From NCBI RefSeq assembly GCF_024172165.1, contig NZ_JAMZEB010000002.1, positions 10,638,501 to 10,702,500 on the forward strand: a DNA stretch of 64,000 nucleotides. The letters are read 5' to 3'. Position numbers and translations under genes: made by a program. This DNA comes from Nonomuraea thailandensis (lineage in GTDB: Bacteria > Actinomycetota > Actinomycetes > Streptosporangiales > Streptosporangiaceae). The notes beneath the pieces were generated by a model, which searched no databases, was not told the DNA's origin, and was given only the letters and a program-made list of their open reading frames with translations. The first letter of the stretch is position 1; each line of letters opens with the position of its first letter. Positions 33,035 through 41,320 of the stretch are shown piece by piece.

Positions 33035-33699
33035 GCATCCGCGTCGTGGTGGCGGACGACCAGGAGCTCGTCCGCGCGGGGTTCAGCATGATCCTCGACG
33101 CCCAGCCGGACATCGAGGTCGTCGCCGAGGCGGGCGACGGGGCCCAGGCGATCGCCGCCGTCCGCGAACACCGGCCCGACCTGCTCCTGCTCGACATCCG
33201 CATGCCGGTCATGGACGGCATCGAGGCCGCCCGCGCCGTCTGCGCGGACGGCGACTGCCGGGTCCTCATGCTCACCACGTTCGACCTGGACGACTACGTC
33301 TACGACGCGCTGCGGGCGGGGGCCAGCGGGTTCCTGCTCAAGGACGTCAGGCGCGACGACCTGGTGCACGCCGTACGGGTGGTCGCGGCCGGCGAGTCGC
33401 TGCTCTCCCCTTCGGTCACCACGAGGCTCATCGCCGACTTCACCTCCCGGGCCGCCCCGCGCGCCGTCGCGCCGCCGTCGGAGCGGCTGTCGGCGCTGAC
33501 CGGGCGGGAGCAGGAGACGCTGCGCATGATGGCCAGGGGGCTGTCCAACGCGGAGATCGCGCGGGAGATGGTGGTCAGCGAGCACACGGTGAAGACGCAC
33601 GTCAGCAACGTGCTGACCAAGCTGGGGCTGCGCGACCGGGTGCAGGCGGTGATCGCGGCGTACGAGACGGGGCTCGTCGTGCCGGGCGACACTCACTGA
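33031..33699 (+). CDS. NarL/FixJ-type response regulator
   Basis: 222 residues from GTG 33031 (GTGA overlap with the kinase). Receiver: ADDQELVRAGF, phosphorylation Asp in LLLLDIRMPVMDG, LLKDVRRDD. LuxR-type HTH: LTGREQETLRMMARGLSNAE and VSEHTVKTHVSNVLTKLGLR. It probably controls the cell-envelope genes nearby, such as the HtrA-like protease 150 bases downstream; this is only suggested by position. Confidence 0.93.
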   Translation: MSIRVVVADDQELVRAGFSMILDAQPDIEVVAEAGDGAQAIAAVREHRPDLLLLDIRMPVMDGIEAARAVCADGDCRVLMLTTFDLDDYVYDALRAGASGFLLKDVRRDDLVHAVRVVAAGESLLSPSVTTRLIADFTSRAAPRAVAPPSERLSALTGREQETLRMMARGLSNAEIAREMVVSEHTVKTHVSNVLTKLGLRDRVQAVIAAYETGLVVPGDTH

Positions 33700-33847
33700 T
33701 TTTTTGCGATTTTCCCGGCGCGCTGATCACCGCTGCCAGCACCGATAAGGCGGAGATCAGCGGAGGAGCCTAACCGGGCAATCCCGGCTTAGTCGGCGTT
33801 TACGCCCCATGGCTCACTCTTGTGTCATCGGCACTCTAGGAGATGAC

Positions 33848-35074
33848 ATGGACGCGAACGAGCCTCGCACCGGCGGTTGGAGCCAGTTCGGCGACACCCC
33901 GCCCGCCGCCGGAGGGTTCACCCGGCCGAACCCGGTGATGCCGCCCCCTCCGCCGCCGAGGCGCGCCGGGTTCATGCTGACCCGCAAGGCGATCGCCGGG
34001 CTGGCGGTGGCCGCCGTGGCCGCGCTGTCGGCGGCGGCGCTGGGTGGCGGGGCCATGGGCGCGTACCTGGCGGGGGCGAACCCGCAGCCCGTGGTGACCA
34101 CCACCGCGAGCAATCCGAGCCCGGTGTTCCGCACCGCGGCCGACCAGTACACGGTGGCGCAGGTCGCGGAGAAGGTGCAGCCGTCCGTGGTGATGATCCA
34201 GGGCCAGACGGGTGAGGGCTCAGGTGTGGTGCTGTCGCAGGACGGATACATCCTGACCAACAACCACGTCGTCTCGGGGCAGAACGGCGGGCTGACGGTC
34301 AAGTTCAACGACGGCAAGACGGCCAAGGCGACCGTGGTCGGCACCGACCCGGCCACCGACCTGGCCGTGATCAAGGCCGAGGGCGTGTCGGGGCTGGCCA
34401 AGGTGGCGCTCGGCGACAGCGACCAGCTCAAGGTGGGCGACGACGTGCTGGCCATCGGCAGCCCGCTGGGCCTGGACGGCACGGTCACCTCGGGCATCAT
34501 CAGCGCGCTGGACCGTACCGTGACCTCCGGGAGCGGCCAGCCCGACCAGCAGCTCCCGCCGGGCTGGGGCGGGCAGGAGCAGCAGCGGCAGCAGGAGACG
34601 ACCACGCTCGGCGGCATGATCCAGACCGACGCGGCGATCAACCCGGGCAACTCCGGCGGCGCCCTGGTGAACGCGGCGGGCGAGCTGGTCGGCATCAACA
34701 GCGCGGTCGCCGCCGACGGCGTCAACCTCGGCTTCGCGATCCCCGTTAACACCGCCAAGCACGTCTCCGAGCAGCTCATCAGCAAGGGCACGGTGAGCCA
34801 CGCGTTCCTGGGCGTGAGCGTCACCGACGCCAGCGGCGACGTGGCCGGCGCGCTCGTCCGGCAGGTGACCGCGGGCAGCCCCGCCGAGAAGGCCGGGCTG
34901 CGGCAGGGGGACCTGATCACCAGGATCGGCCAGACGCCGGTCCAGGGCGGTGACACGGTCGTCGGCCAGGTGCGCGGGTTCAAGGTCGGCCAGCAGGTCG
35001 TCATCACCTACCAGCGTGACGGCGAGGAGAACACCGTCACCGTCACCATGCAGGAGCAGAAGCAGCAGCCGTAG
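33848..35074 (+). CDS. Membrane-anchored HtrA/DegP-like serine protease (S1C) with PDZ domain
   Basis: 408 residues from ATG 33848 with GGAG upstream. A Pro-rich cytoplasmic part and one membrane helix (AIAGLAVAAVAALSAAALGG) are followed by the protease: ILTNNHVVSG (His), ATDLAVIKAE (Asp) and INPGNSGGALV (Ser). From about residue 315 a PDZ domain reads HAFLGVSVTDASGDVAGALV, AGSPAEKAGLRQGDLI. The triad is complete. It degrades or refolds damaged extracytoplasmic proteins. A two-component operon lies upstream and a strong terminator directly after. Confidence 0.93.
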   Translation: MDANEPRTGGWSQFGDTPPAAGGFTRPNPVMPPPPPPRRAGFMLTRKAIAGLAVAAVAALSAAALGGGAMGAYLAGANPQPVVTTTASNPSPVFRTAADQYTVAQVAEKVQPSVVMIQGQTGEGSGVVLSQDGYILTNNHVVSGQNGGLTVKFNDGKTAKATVVGTDPATDLAVIKAEGVSGLAKVALGDSDQLKVGDDVLAIGSPLGLDGTVTSGIISALDRTVTSGSGQPDQQLPPGWGGQEQQRQQETTTLGGMIQTDAAINPGNSGGALVNAAGELVGINSAVAADGVNLGFAIPVNTAKHVSEQLISKGTVSHAFLGVSVTDASGDVAGALVRQVTAGSPAEKAGLRQGDLITRIGQTPVQGGDTVVGQVRGFKVGQQVVITYQRDGEENTVTVTMQEQKQQP

Positions 35075-35090
35075 CCGGCGCGTTCCTCCG

Positions 35091-35130
35091 AGATCGCCTC
35101 CACCGCGCGGGTGGGGGCGATCTTTGTTTG
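35091..35130 (+). terminator. Rho-independent terminator
   Basis: A 14-base-pair stem (35091-35104 with 35110-35123, one G-T pair) and a GCGCG loop, followed by a T-rich run TTTGTTTG, just after the HtrA-like gene. Confidence 0.85.
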
Positions 35131-35264
35131 CGCACTTAGTGCGATCCGATGCGGGAGATGCGCGGATCAGTGGCGATTAGGCCCTCCTCGATCGGCGTAA
35201 CTCGGGTTACATTCACGTTAATTTGCCCTCTCTTATCCCCCCGAGTAGACCGAAGGAGAGAGGC

Positions 35265-37358
35265 ATGAGCGCGAGAACCGTGATGGCCGTCCTGAGTGCT
35301 GCGGCGATTCTCATGCCGGCCGCCGCCGCACAGGCAGGCGTGGCGGCGCCGCCGCCCGACTCCCAGTTCCAGAAGGTGACGCTCAACGACAACCCGGGCG
35401 AGCCCATGGACCTGGCGGTGTTACCCGACTCCAGGGTGCTGCACACGACCAGGAAGGGCGAGGTCTGGCTGCACGACCCGAAGACCGGGCTCAACACGCT
35501 GGCCGCCGACCTCGACGTCTACGAGCACGACGAGGAGGGCCTGCAGAGCGTCGCCCTCAGCCCCGGCTTCGGCAAGGGCTCCAAGAAGGACGACTGGGTC
35601 TACCTCTACTACTCGCCCCCGCTGAACACCCCGGTCGACGACCCCGCGACTCCGGACGTCAACGAGGGCGACGCCCCGTTCGCCGGGACGCCGGCCGACT
35701 TCACGCCCTTCAAGGGCCTGATCAGGCTGTCCCGCTTCCGCTGGGGCGGCACGACCATCGACCTGCGCAGCGAGCAGCGCATCCTCGACGTCCCGGTGGA
35801 CCGGGGCATCTGCTGCCACGTCGGCGGCGACATCGTCTTCGACGCCGCGGGCAACCTCTACCTGTCCACCGGCGACGACACGAACCCGTTCCAGTCCGAC
35901 GGCTTCACGCCGATCGACGAGCGGGCCGACCGGAACCCCGCCTTCGACGCCCAGCGCAGCGCCGGGAACACCAACGACCTGCGCGGCAAGATCCTGCGCA
36001 TCAGCGTGCGCGAGAACGGCTCGTACACGATCCCCAGAGGCAACCTCTTCAGGCCGGGCACGGCGGGCACCAGGCCGGAGATCTACGCGATGGGCCTGCG
36101 CAACCCGTTCAGGATCGAGCTGAACCGGCGCACCGGCGAGCTGTACGTCGCCGACTACTCGCCCGACCAGCAGGACGCCGACCCGGCACGTGGCCCGGCG
36201 GGGCACGGGAAGTGGACGGTCGTGCGCAGGGCGGGCAACTACGGCTGGCCGTACTGCGCGACGGCGCGGCTGCCGTACGTGGACTACGACTTCGCCACCG
36301 GCGCCTCGGGCGCCCCGTTCGACTGCGCCGCGCCCGTCAACGAGTCGCCGCGCAACACCGGCCTGCGCCGGCTGCCGCCGGTCGTCCAGCCGGACGTGTG
36401 GTACTCGTACGGGCCCTCGCAGGAGTTCCCCGAGCTGGGCACCGGCGGCATCGGCCCGATGGCGGGACCGGCCTACGACTTCGACCCGTCCGACACGCGC
36501 GGCCGCACGGCCGTGGGCTGGCCGCGGTACTACGACGGCGTCCCGCTCTTCTACGAGTGGACCCGCGACTACGTCAAGGCGTTCCACGACAACGGCAGGC
36601 GGATCGAGCCCGTGCTGCCCTCGTTCGTCTTCGACAACCCGATGGACCTGGAGTTCGGCCCCGACGGCGCGCTCTACGTCCTGGAGTACGGCGACGGCTT
36701 CTTCAGCGAGAACCCGGACGCCCAGCTCGCCCGCATCGACTACATCGGCAACACCGGCAACCACACGCCGATCCCGGCCGCGCAGGCCTCGGCGACGAGC
36801 GGCCTGGCCCCGCTCACCGTCACCTTCACCAGCACCGGCACCAGCGACGCCGACGGCGACCGGATCCGCTACGCGTGGGACTTCGACGCCGACGGCCGGG
36901 TGGACTCCCGCAGCCCGGGCGGCTCCTTCACCTACACGGAGAACGGCATCTACCACGCCACCCTGCGGGTCACCGATCCCAGCGGCAGGTCGGCGGCCAC
37001 CTCGGTGCGGATCGTGGTCGGCAACGCCGCGCCGGCCGTCGAGCTGGTGCGGCCGGTGGCCGGACAGCCGTTCGCCTTCGGCGACCTGGTCGAGTTCGAG
37101 GTGCGCGTCACCGACGACCAGCCGGTGAACTGCGCGAACGTCACCGTGGACTACATCCTCGGGCACGACGACCACGGCCACCCGCAGACCACGGCCCGCG
37201 GCTGCACGGGGTCCATCCAGACCACCGTGCCGAGCGGCCACGACCCGGAGACCGACGAGCTCACCGGCGTCTTCGTGGCCACCTACACCGATCCCGGCAC
37301 CGGGGGCCTGCCCCCGCTGACCTCCAGCACGCAGGTCGTGCTCGAGCCCACCAGTTAG
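35265..37358 (+). CDS. Secreted glucose/sorbosone dehydrogenase-like propeller with PKD domain
   Basis: 697 residues from ATG 35265 (AAGGAGAG). Signal peptide (SARTVMAVLSAAAILMPAAA, cleavage AQA). Residues ~40-500 form the GSDH six-bladed propeller: DNPGEPMDLAVLPDSRVLHT, CCHVGGDIVFDAAGNLYLST, GDDTNPF, RGKILRI, YAMGLRNPFRIELNRRTGEL, GNYGWPYC, NPMDLEFGPDGALYVLEYGD. A PKD domain follows (~510-590: DADGDRIRYAWDFDADGRVD), then a beta-domain. Such proteins oxidise or bind sugars outside the cell, often with PQQ. The next gene, a Tat-exported TIM-barrel protein, is 11 bases away and surely co-transcribed. Confidence 0.88.
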   Translation: MSARTVMAVLSAAAILMPAAAAQAGVAAPPPDSQFQKVTLNDNPGEPMDLAVLPDSRVLHTTRKGEVWLHDPKTGLNTLAADLDVYEHDEEGLQSVALSPGFGKGSKKDDWVYLYYSPPLNTPVDDPATPDVNEGDAPFAGTPADFTPFKGLIRLSRFRWGGTTIDLRSEQRILDVPVDRGICCHVGGDIVFDAAGNLYLSTGDDTNPFQSDGFTPIDERADRNPAFDAQRSAGNTNDLRGKILRISVRENGSYTIPRGNLFRPGTAGTRPEIYAMGLRNPFRIELNRRTGELYVADYSPDQQDADPARGPAGHGKWTVVRRAGNYGWPYCATARLPYVDYDFATGASGAPFDCAAPVNESPRNTGLRRLPPVVQPDVWYSYGPSQEFPELGTGGIGPMAGPAYDFDPSDTRGRTAVGWPRYYDGVPLFYEWTRDYVKAFHDNGRRIEPVLPSFVFDNPMDLEFGPDGALYVLEYGDGFFSENPDAQLARIDYIGNTGNHTPIPAAQASATSGLAPLTVTFTSTGTSDADGDRIRYAWDFDADGRVDSRSPGGSFTYTENGIYHATLRVTDPSGRSAATSVRIVVGNAAPAVELVRPVAGQPFAFGDLVEFEVRVTDDQPVNCANVTVDYILGHDDHGHPQTTARGCTGSIQTTVPSGHDPETDELTGVFVATYTDPGTGGLPPLTSSTQVVLEPTS

Positions 37359-37369
37359 GAGACACCCTC

Positions 37370-38269
37370 ATGTGTTACGGCTACGGCCCCAGCAGGCGCT
37401 CCCTGCTCGCGGCGGGCCTCGGGCTGGGCGCCGCCGCCCTGGCCGCCGCGTCCCCCGCCGCCGCGGCTTCACCGCCGCACCACCACGGCGGCAGGGAGCG
37501 AGTGCCTCCCGGCCAGATCAGCATCCAGCTCTGGACGGTGCGCGACGACCTGGCCCAGAACTACGACAGCACCCTGGCCTACCTCGCCGGGATCGGATAT
37601 CCGAAGGTCGAGCTGGCGCTGGGCTACTTCGGCCGTACGGCGCGGCAGTTACGCGACTTCCTCGACGGGCTCGGCATCGAGGCCAGCTCCAGCCACGACG
37701 GCATCAGCCCCGACGACGCCGCGCTGCAGACGAAGATCGAGAACGCGCTGACACTGGGCCAGACCTACATGGTCGTGCCGTACCTGGCCTCGGACAGCCT
37801 GGACGAGTGGAAGGGCTGGGCCGAGCGGATGAACGTCGAGGCGCAGGCCGCCCGCAAGGCCGGGCTGCGTTACGGCTACCACAACCACGCCCACGAGTTC
37901 ACCACCGACCTCGGCGGCGGGGTGACCCCGTGGGACGTGCTCACCTCCGAGCTCGACCCGCGCCTGGTCCACCTGGAGATCGACATCTACTGGGCGGTCA
38001 CCGGCGGCGTCGGGCGCGGGGCCAGGGACCCGGTGAAGTTCGCGATCGACGTCATCAGGCGGGCGCCGCAGCGGGTGCTGCAGTACCACGTCAAGGACCG
38101 GCACCTGGACGGTGACATGGCCGACCTGGGCACCGGCACGATCGACTTCCGCCGGGTCTTCGACGCCCACCGGGTCAGGGAGTACATCGTGGAGAACGAC
38201 ACCCCCGACGTGACGCCGAGGCAGACGTCGCAGGTCGGCTACCGCTACCTGCGCAAGCTCCGCTTCTAG
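37370..38269 (+). CDS. Tat-exported sugar phosphate isomerase/epimerase-like TIM barrel
   Basis: 299 residues from ATG 37370 (AGGAGA, 7-base spacer). Twin-arginine signal (PSRRSLLAAGLGLGAAAL). The mature protein is an AP-endonuclease-2-type TIM barrel: ISIQLWTVRDDLAQNYDSTL, GIGYPKVELALGYFG, YGYHNHAHEF, VHLEIDIYWAVTGG and LQYHVKDRH with the metal-binding Glu/His/Asp positions. It probably isomerises or oxidises a sugar or inositol in partnership with the dehydrogenase-like protein encoded 11 bases upstream. Confidence 0.88.
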   Translation: MCYGYGPSRRSLLAAGLGLGAAALAAASPAAAASPPHHHGGRERVPPGQISIQLWTVRDDLAQNYDSTLAYLAGIGYPKVELALGYFGRTARQLRDFLDGLGIEASSSHDGISPDDAALQTKIENALTLGQTYMVVPYLASDSLDEWKGWAERMNVEAQAARKAGLRYGYHNHAHEFTTDLGGGVTPWDVLTSELDPRLVHLEIDIYWAVTGGVGRGARDPVKFAIDVIRRAPQRVLQYHVKDRHLDGDMADLGTGTIDFRRVFDAHRVREYIVENDTPDVTPRQTSQVGYRYLRKLRF

Positions 38270-38366
38270 GCGTAAAGAGTTCGTGCTGACGCCGCCGACA
38301 CGCGGTAGAAATCGGTCTTCTGGGAACTTTCCTCCGCACTGAGACATATGGGGCCTGGGGGGAAGT

Positions 38367-39170
38367 ATGTACCACTCGCTCGGTGTCGTCGTCACCGCGT
38401 TCATCACCGCCGCGCCGCCGCAGGTGGACAACATCGCCCACCGCGGCGGCTCGGCGCACGCGCCCGAGAACACCATCGCGGCGTGCGCCGTGGCCAGGGC
38501 CCAGGGGGCCGACGTGTGCGAGTTCGACGTCCAGCAGACCAAGGATCACCGGCTCGTGCTGATGCACGACGAGACCCTGAGTAGGACCACGAACGTCGAG
38601 AAGATCTTTCCCAGGCGGAAGCCGTGGTGGGTCTCCGACTTCACGCTCGCGGAGATCGAGCGGCTGGACGCGGGCTCGTGGTTCTCCGCGCGTTTCCGCG
38701 GCGAGGGCGTGCCCACGCTCAAGAGGGCCCTGGAGTCGATGCGCGAGACCGGCACAGGGCTGCTGCTGGAGATCAAGCACTCCCCGCGCAGCCCGGACAT
38801 CGACCGCCGCGTGGCCGCCGAGCTGCAGGAGGAGCGCGAGTCGTGGAGCCCGGAGCGGCTGACGGTGCAGGCGTTCGGCTGGCCGTCGATGCGGGTCCTG
38901 CGCGACATGGTGCCCGGCCTGCCCATCGCGCTGCTCGGCAGGCCCGCCGCCGGCAAGCTCGCCGAAGTGGCCCGCTACGCCGACGGCCTCACCCTTCCGC
39001 ACGCCGGGCTCACCGCGGGGTACGTCAAGAAGGTGCACGAGCGGGGCATGCGCGTCTACACCTGGTCGGCCGACCGGTCCGCCCTCATCCGGCGGCTGGT
39101 TTCCTACGGCGTGGACGGCATCATGACCAACAGGCCCGGCCGCCTCCATGCCGTCGTACGCCGAGGGTGA
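38367..39170 (+). CDS. Glycerophosphodiester phosphodiesterase (GDPD)
   Basis: 267 residues from ATG 38367. A weak signal-like start (MYHSLGVVVTAFITAA) suggests export. GDPD features are complete: NIAHRGGSAHAPENTIAA, GADVCEFDVQQTKDHRLVLM and HDETLSRTT, LLLEIKHS, and a C-terminal VYTWSADRS with GVDGIMTNRPGRL. It splits glycerophosphodiesters into glycerol-3-phosphate and an alcohol, for phospholipid or teichoic-acid turnover. It appears to be a single-gene unit. Confidence 0.9.
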   Translation: MYHSLGVVVTAFITAAPPQVDNIAHRGGSAHAPENTIAACAVARAQGADVCEFDVQQTKDHRLVLMHDETLSRTTNVEKIFPRRKPWWVSDFTLAEIERLDAGSWFSARFRGEGVPTLKRALESMRETGTGLLLEIKHSPRSPDIDRRVAAELQEERESWSPERLTVQAFGWPSMRVLRDMVPGLPIALLGRPAAGKLAEVARYADGLTLPHAGLTAGYVKKVHERGMRVYTWSADRSALIRRLVSYGVDGIMTNRPGRLHAVVRRG

Positions 39171-39457
39171 CACCCGCCGCCTAGGCTGGTAGGCCGTCCA
39201 CCTGTGAAAGGCGTTCTTGCAGTGTTGTGGCCTTGTATCGCCGACGGTCACGGTAACGTGCCTCAACGTGCGCGACAGCCGTGCAGAACAAATGCCGTCC
39301 CATGGGTGAAGCGTGGAACGTGCCAGGCCAGATCTCCATGCGTGACCGGTGCGATCAAGCCAAGAAGCAAACGCTCCCGCCCTACGGCGCAGGCGCGTCC
39401 CTCCATGCACGCCAGCCGCGCAGTGCCCTGCGCGCCGCCTTGGGAACAGGGATAGAG

Positions 39458-41320
39458 GTGGCTGACAGCACCGAGAGCGCGCAACCGGGCCATGTCCCCG
39501 GCGTGGCGGAGCGGCGGGACCTCCGGCTCCTGTGGACCGGCTCCACCGCCTCGCAGCTGGGAAACATGGCCTCCACGGTGACCGCGCCACTGCTCGCGCT
39601 CACGCTGACCAGCTCTCCGGTCTTCGCCGGATGGGTCGCCGCCGCCGGCACGCTGCCGCGCATCCTGCTGCACCTGCCCGCCGGCGTGCTGGCCGACTAC
39701 TCCGACCGGCGCCGCGTGATGGTCGGCAGCATGCTCGTCCGCGCGGCGCTGGCCGTGCTGATGGTCGGCTGCCTGATCGTCAGCGAAGACGGGGGAATCG
39801 TGTACCTGCTGCCCCTCGTCAGCATCGCGCAGGGCATCTGCGTGGTGCTCTACAGCACGGCCGAGACGACGGCCGTGCCCTGGCTGGTGCGCCGCGAGCG
39901 GCTGGCCAGGGCCATGGCGGGCAACGAGGCCCGCACCCACGTGGCCGGGCTGCTCGGCAGGCCGCTGGGCGGGTGGCTGTTCGAGCTGGGCCGCTGCTGG
40001 CCGTTCGTGCTGGACGTCGCCACCTCCGTCGTGTCGGCGCTCACCCTGCTGAGGATGCGCAACAAACGGTTCGCGCGGGCCGCGGTCAGGCGCCCGCTGC
40101 GGCCGGCGCGGCAGCTACGCGCGTTCCGGCGCGGCCTGACCTTCCTGCGGCACGAGGAGTTCCTGGCCCGCGTCATGATCGTCTGCGCGCTGGCGAACTT
40201 CGCCTTCCAGACCCTGGGCCTCACCCTGGTCCTGCTCGCCCACGAGCGGGAGATGTCGCCCCTGATGATCGGCCTGCTCATCGCGGCCTCGGGGCTGGGC
40301 GGGGTGCTGGGCTCGCTGACGGCCCCGCGCATGCTGCGCAGGATGAAGCCGGCCCGGCTGATCGTCGCGGGCGTCTGGGCGTGGTTGCTGCTGAGCGCGT
40401 GCCTCACCGTGACCGACCACGGCTCGTTCCTGTACGTCGCCGCCGTGCTGCCCGCCGCGTGGGGCGGGATCGGGTTCATCGGGGCGCACATCAACGTCGC
40501 GCTGGCCCTCTACCAGACCTCGGGCGTGCCGAAGCGGCTGTTCGGCCGGGTCACCAGCGTGATCCGGTTCTTCTCCGGCAGCACCGTGCCGCTCGGCGCC
40601 CTGGCGGGCGGCTACCTCCTGGCCCTGCTCGGCACGGAGCGCGCCGTCGTCCTGGTGGCCTTCGTGGTCGGCGGGCTGGCGCTGGCGATCTCCGCGCCGC
40701 GGCGCCCGTCAGCCGTCCGGCGCCGGCTCCGCCGGGAGCGGCCGGGCGACCGGGCCCGGCAGGGGGGCGGGCAACTCGCCGGCCACGTCGTGGAAGAGGT
40801 CGTCGCTCAGCGCATGGAGGCTGCTCTGCAGGCTGGCCTGTATCGCCGCAGGAGCCTCCGCGGGCACCGAGGTGGACCACGCCTGGAGATACGCCTCGTC
40901 GACTGCCCGGGTCAGCGACTCGATCCTGTGGTGGACCCGCGGCGGGCACAGCGGCCGCAGCCAAGCGACCGCGACGCTGGCCGCCAGGTACTCCACACGT
41001 ACCTGGCGAAGCTGCTCGGGCCGGTCCTCGCCGCCGAGGCGGGCGAGGCTGTTGCCGCGCATGTCGAGAGAGATGCGTACGGCGAGCCCCAGCTTCAGCA
41101 CCGCCGCCTGCGCGTCGGCGAACGCCGCGAGCAGCTCCTTGACCAGCGCGTCCCGCCGGAGCGCTTCCCGCTCCTCCGCCGCCGCCGCGCGGTCCTGCCT
41201 GGCCTTGTTCCGCTCACTGATCACGTAGGAACCGGCGCCGGACAGCGCGGCCAGCACGGCGCTGCCGCCGGTGATCAGGGTGAGCAGTGCGGTTTCACTG
41301 ATCAGCGATGCCTCCTTTGA
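39458..41320 (+). CDS. MFS transporter; frame stays open through the antisense of the next gene
   Basis: From GTG 39458. The transporter part spans about 418 residues to ~40713: twelve helices, with MFS loop motifs LADYSDRRRVMVGSM and GVLGSLTAPRMLRRMKPARL. This is the ENTS-like exporter type. No stop follows where one is expected; the frame continues to 41320 for 200 more residues. That tail (RRRLRRERPGDRARQ and so on) lies antisense to 40709-41305, has poor GC3 and no hydrophobic helices, so it is probably not functional sequence. Either the original stop was lost or the gene ends in a long antisense overlap. Substrate unknown. Confidence 0.75.
   Translation: MADSTESAQPGHVPGVAERRDLRLLWTGSTASQLGNMASTVTAPLLALTLTSSPVFAGWVAAAGTLPRILLHLPAGVLADYSDRRRVMVGSMLVRAALAVLMVGCLIVSEDGGIVYLLPLVSIAQGICVVLYSTAETTAVPWLVRRERLARAMAGNEARTHVAGLLGRPLGGWLFELGRCWPFVLDVATSVVSALTLLRMRNKRFARAAVRRPLRPARQLRAFRRGLTFLRHEEFLARVMIVCALANFAFQTLGLTLVLLAHEREMSPLMIGLLIAASGLGGVLGSLTAPRMLRRMKPARLIVAGVWAWLLLSACLTVTDHGSFLYVAAVLPAAWGGIGFIGAHINVALALYQTSGVPKRLFGRVTSVIRFFSGSTVPLGALAGGYLLALLGTERAVVLVAFVVGGLALAISAPRRPSAVRRRLRRERPGDRARQGGGQLAGHVVEEVVAQRMEAALQAGLYRRRSLRGHRGGPRLEIRLVDCPGQRLDPVVDPRRAQRPQPSDRDAGRQVLHTYLAKLLGPVLAAEAGEAVAAHVERDAYGEPQLQHRRLRVGERREQLLDQRVPPERFPLLRRRRAVLPGLVPLTDHVGTGAGQRGQHGAAAGDQGEQCGFTDQRCLL
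40709..41305 (-). CDS. Small membrane-anchored helical protein coupled to the nSTAND ATPase
   Basis: About 198 residues. AAAGGAGG (41318-41311) fits a CTG start at 41305 that overlaps the ATPase stop; the first ordinary start, GTG 41257, would cut away half of the membrane helix (ETALLTLITGGSAVLAALSG). After the helix comes a charged coiled coil (SERNKARQDRAAAAEEREAL) and a helical domain with LHALSDDLFHDVAGEL. The end is Pro-rich. I recognise no family. Being the last gene behind the ATPase, it may be its membrane partner or effector. GC3 is high in this frame and low on the opposite strand. Confidence 0.65.
   Translation of the reverse strand: MISETALLTLITGGSAVLAALSGAGSYVISERNKARQDRAAAAEEREALRRDALVKELLAAFADAQAAVLKLGLAVRISLDMRGNSLARLGGEDRPEQLRQVRVEYLAASVAVAWLRPLCPPRVHHRIESLTRAVDEAYLQAWSTSVPAEAPAAIQASLQSSLHALSDDLFHDVAGELPAPLPGPVARPLPAEPAPDG

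Noticed and set aside
33700-33847. Possible riboswitch in the structured leader of the HtrA-like gene
   Set aside because: There are two inverted repeats (CGCTGATC/GATCAGCG at 33721 and 33755; CTAACCGGG paired near 33783), but I cannot match any known riboswitch core such as the c-di-AMP type, so I make no call.
39171-39457. Possible RNA gene or tRNA before the MFS transporter
   Set aside because: No cloverleaf, T-loop motif or terminator is visible; the region only appears to be leader/promoter DNA.
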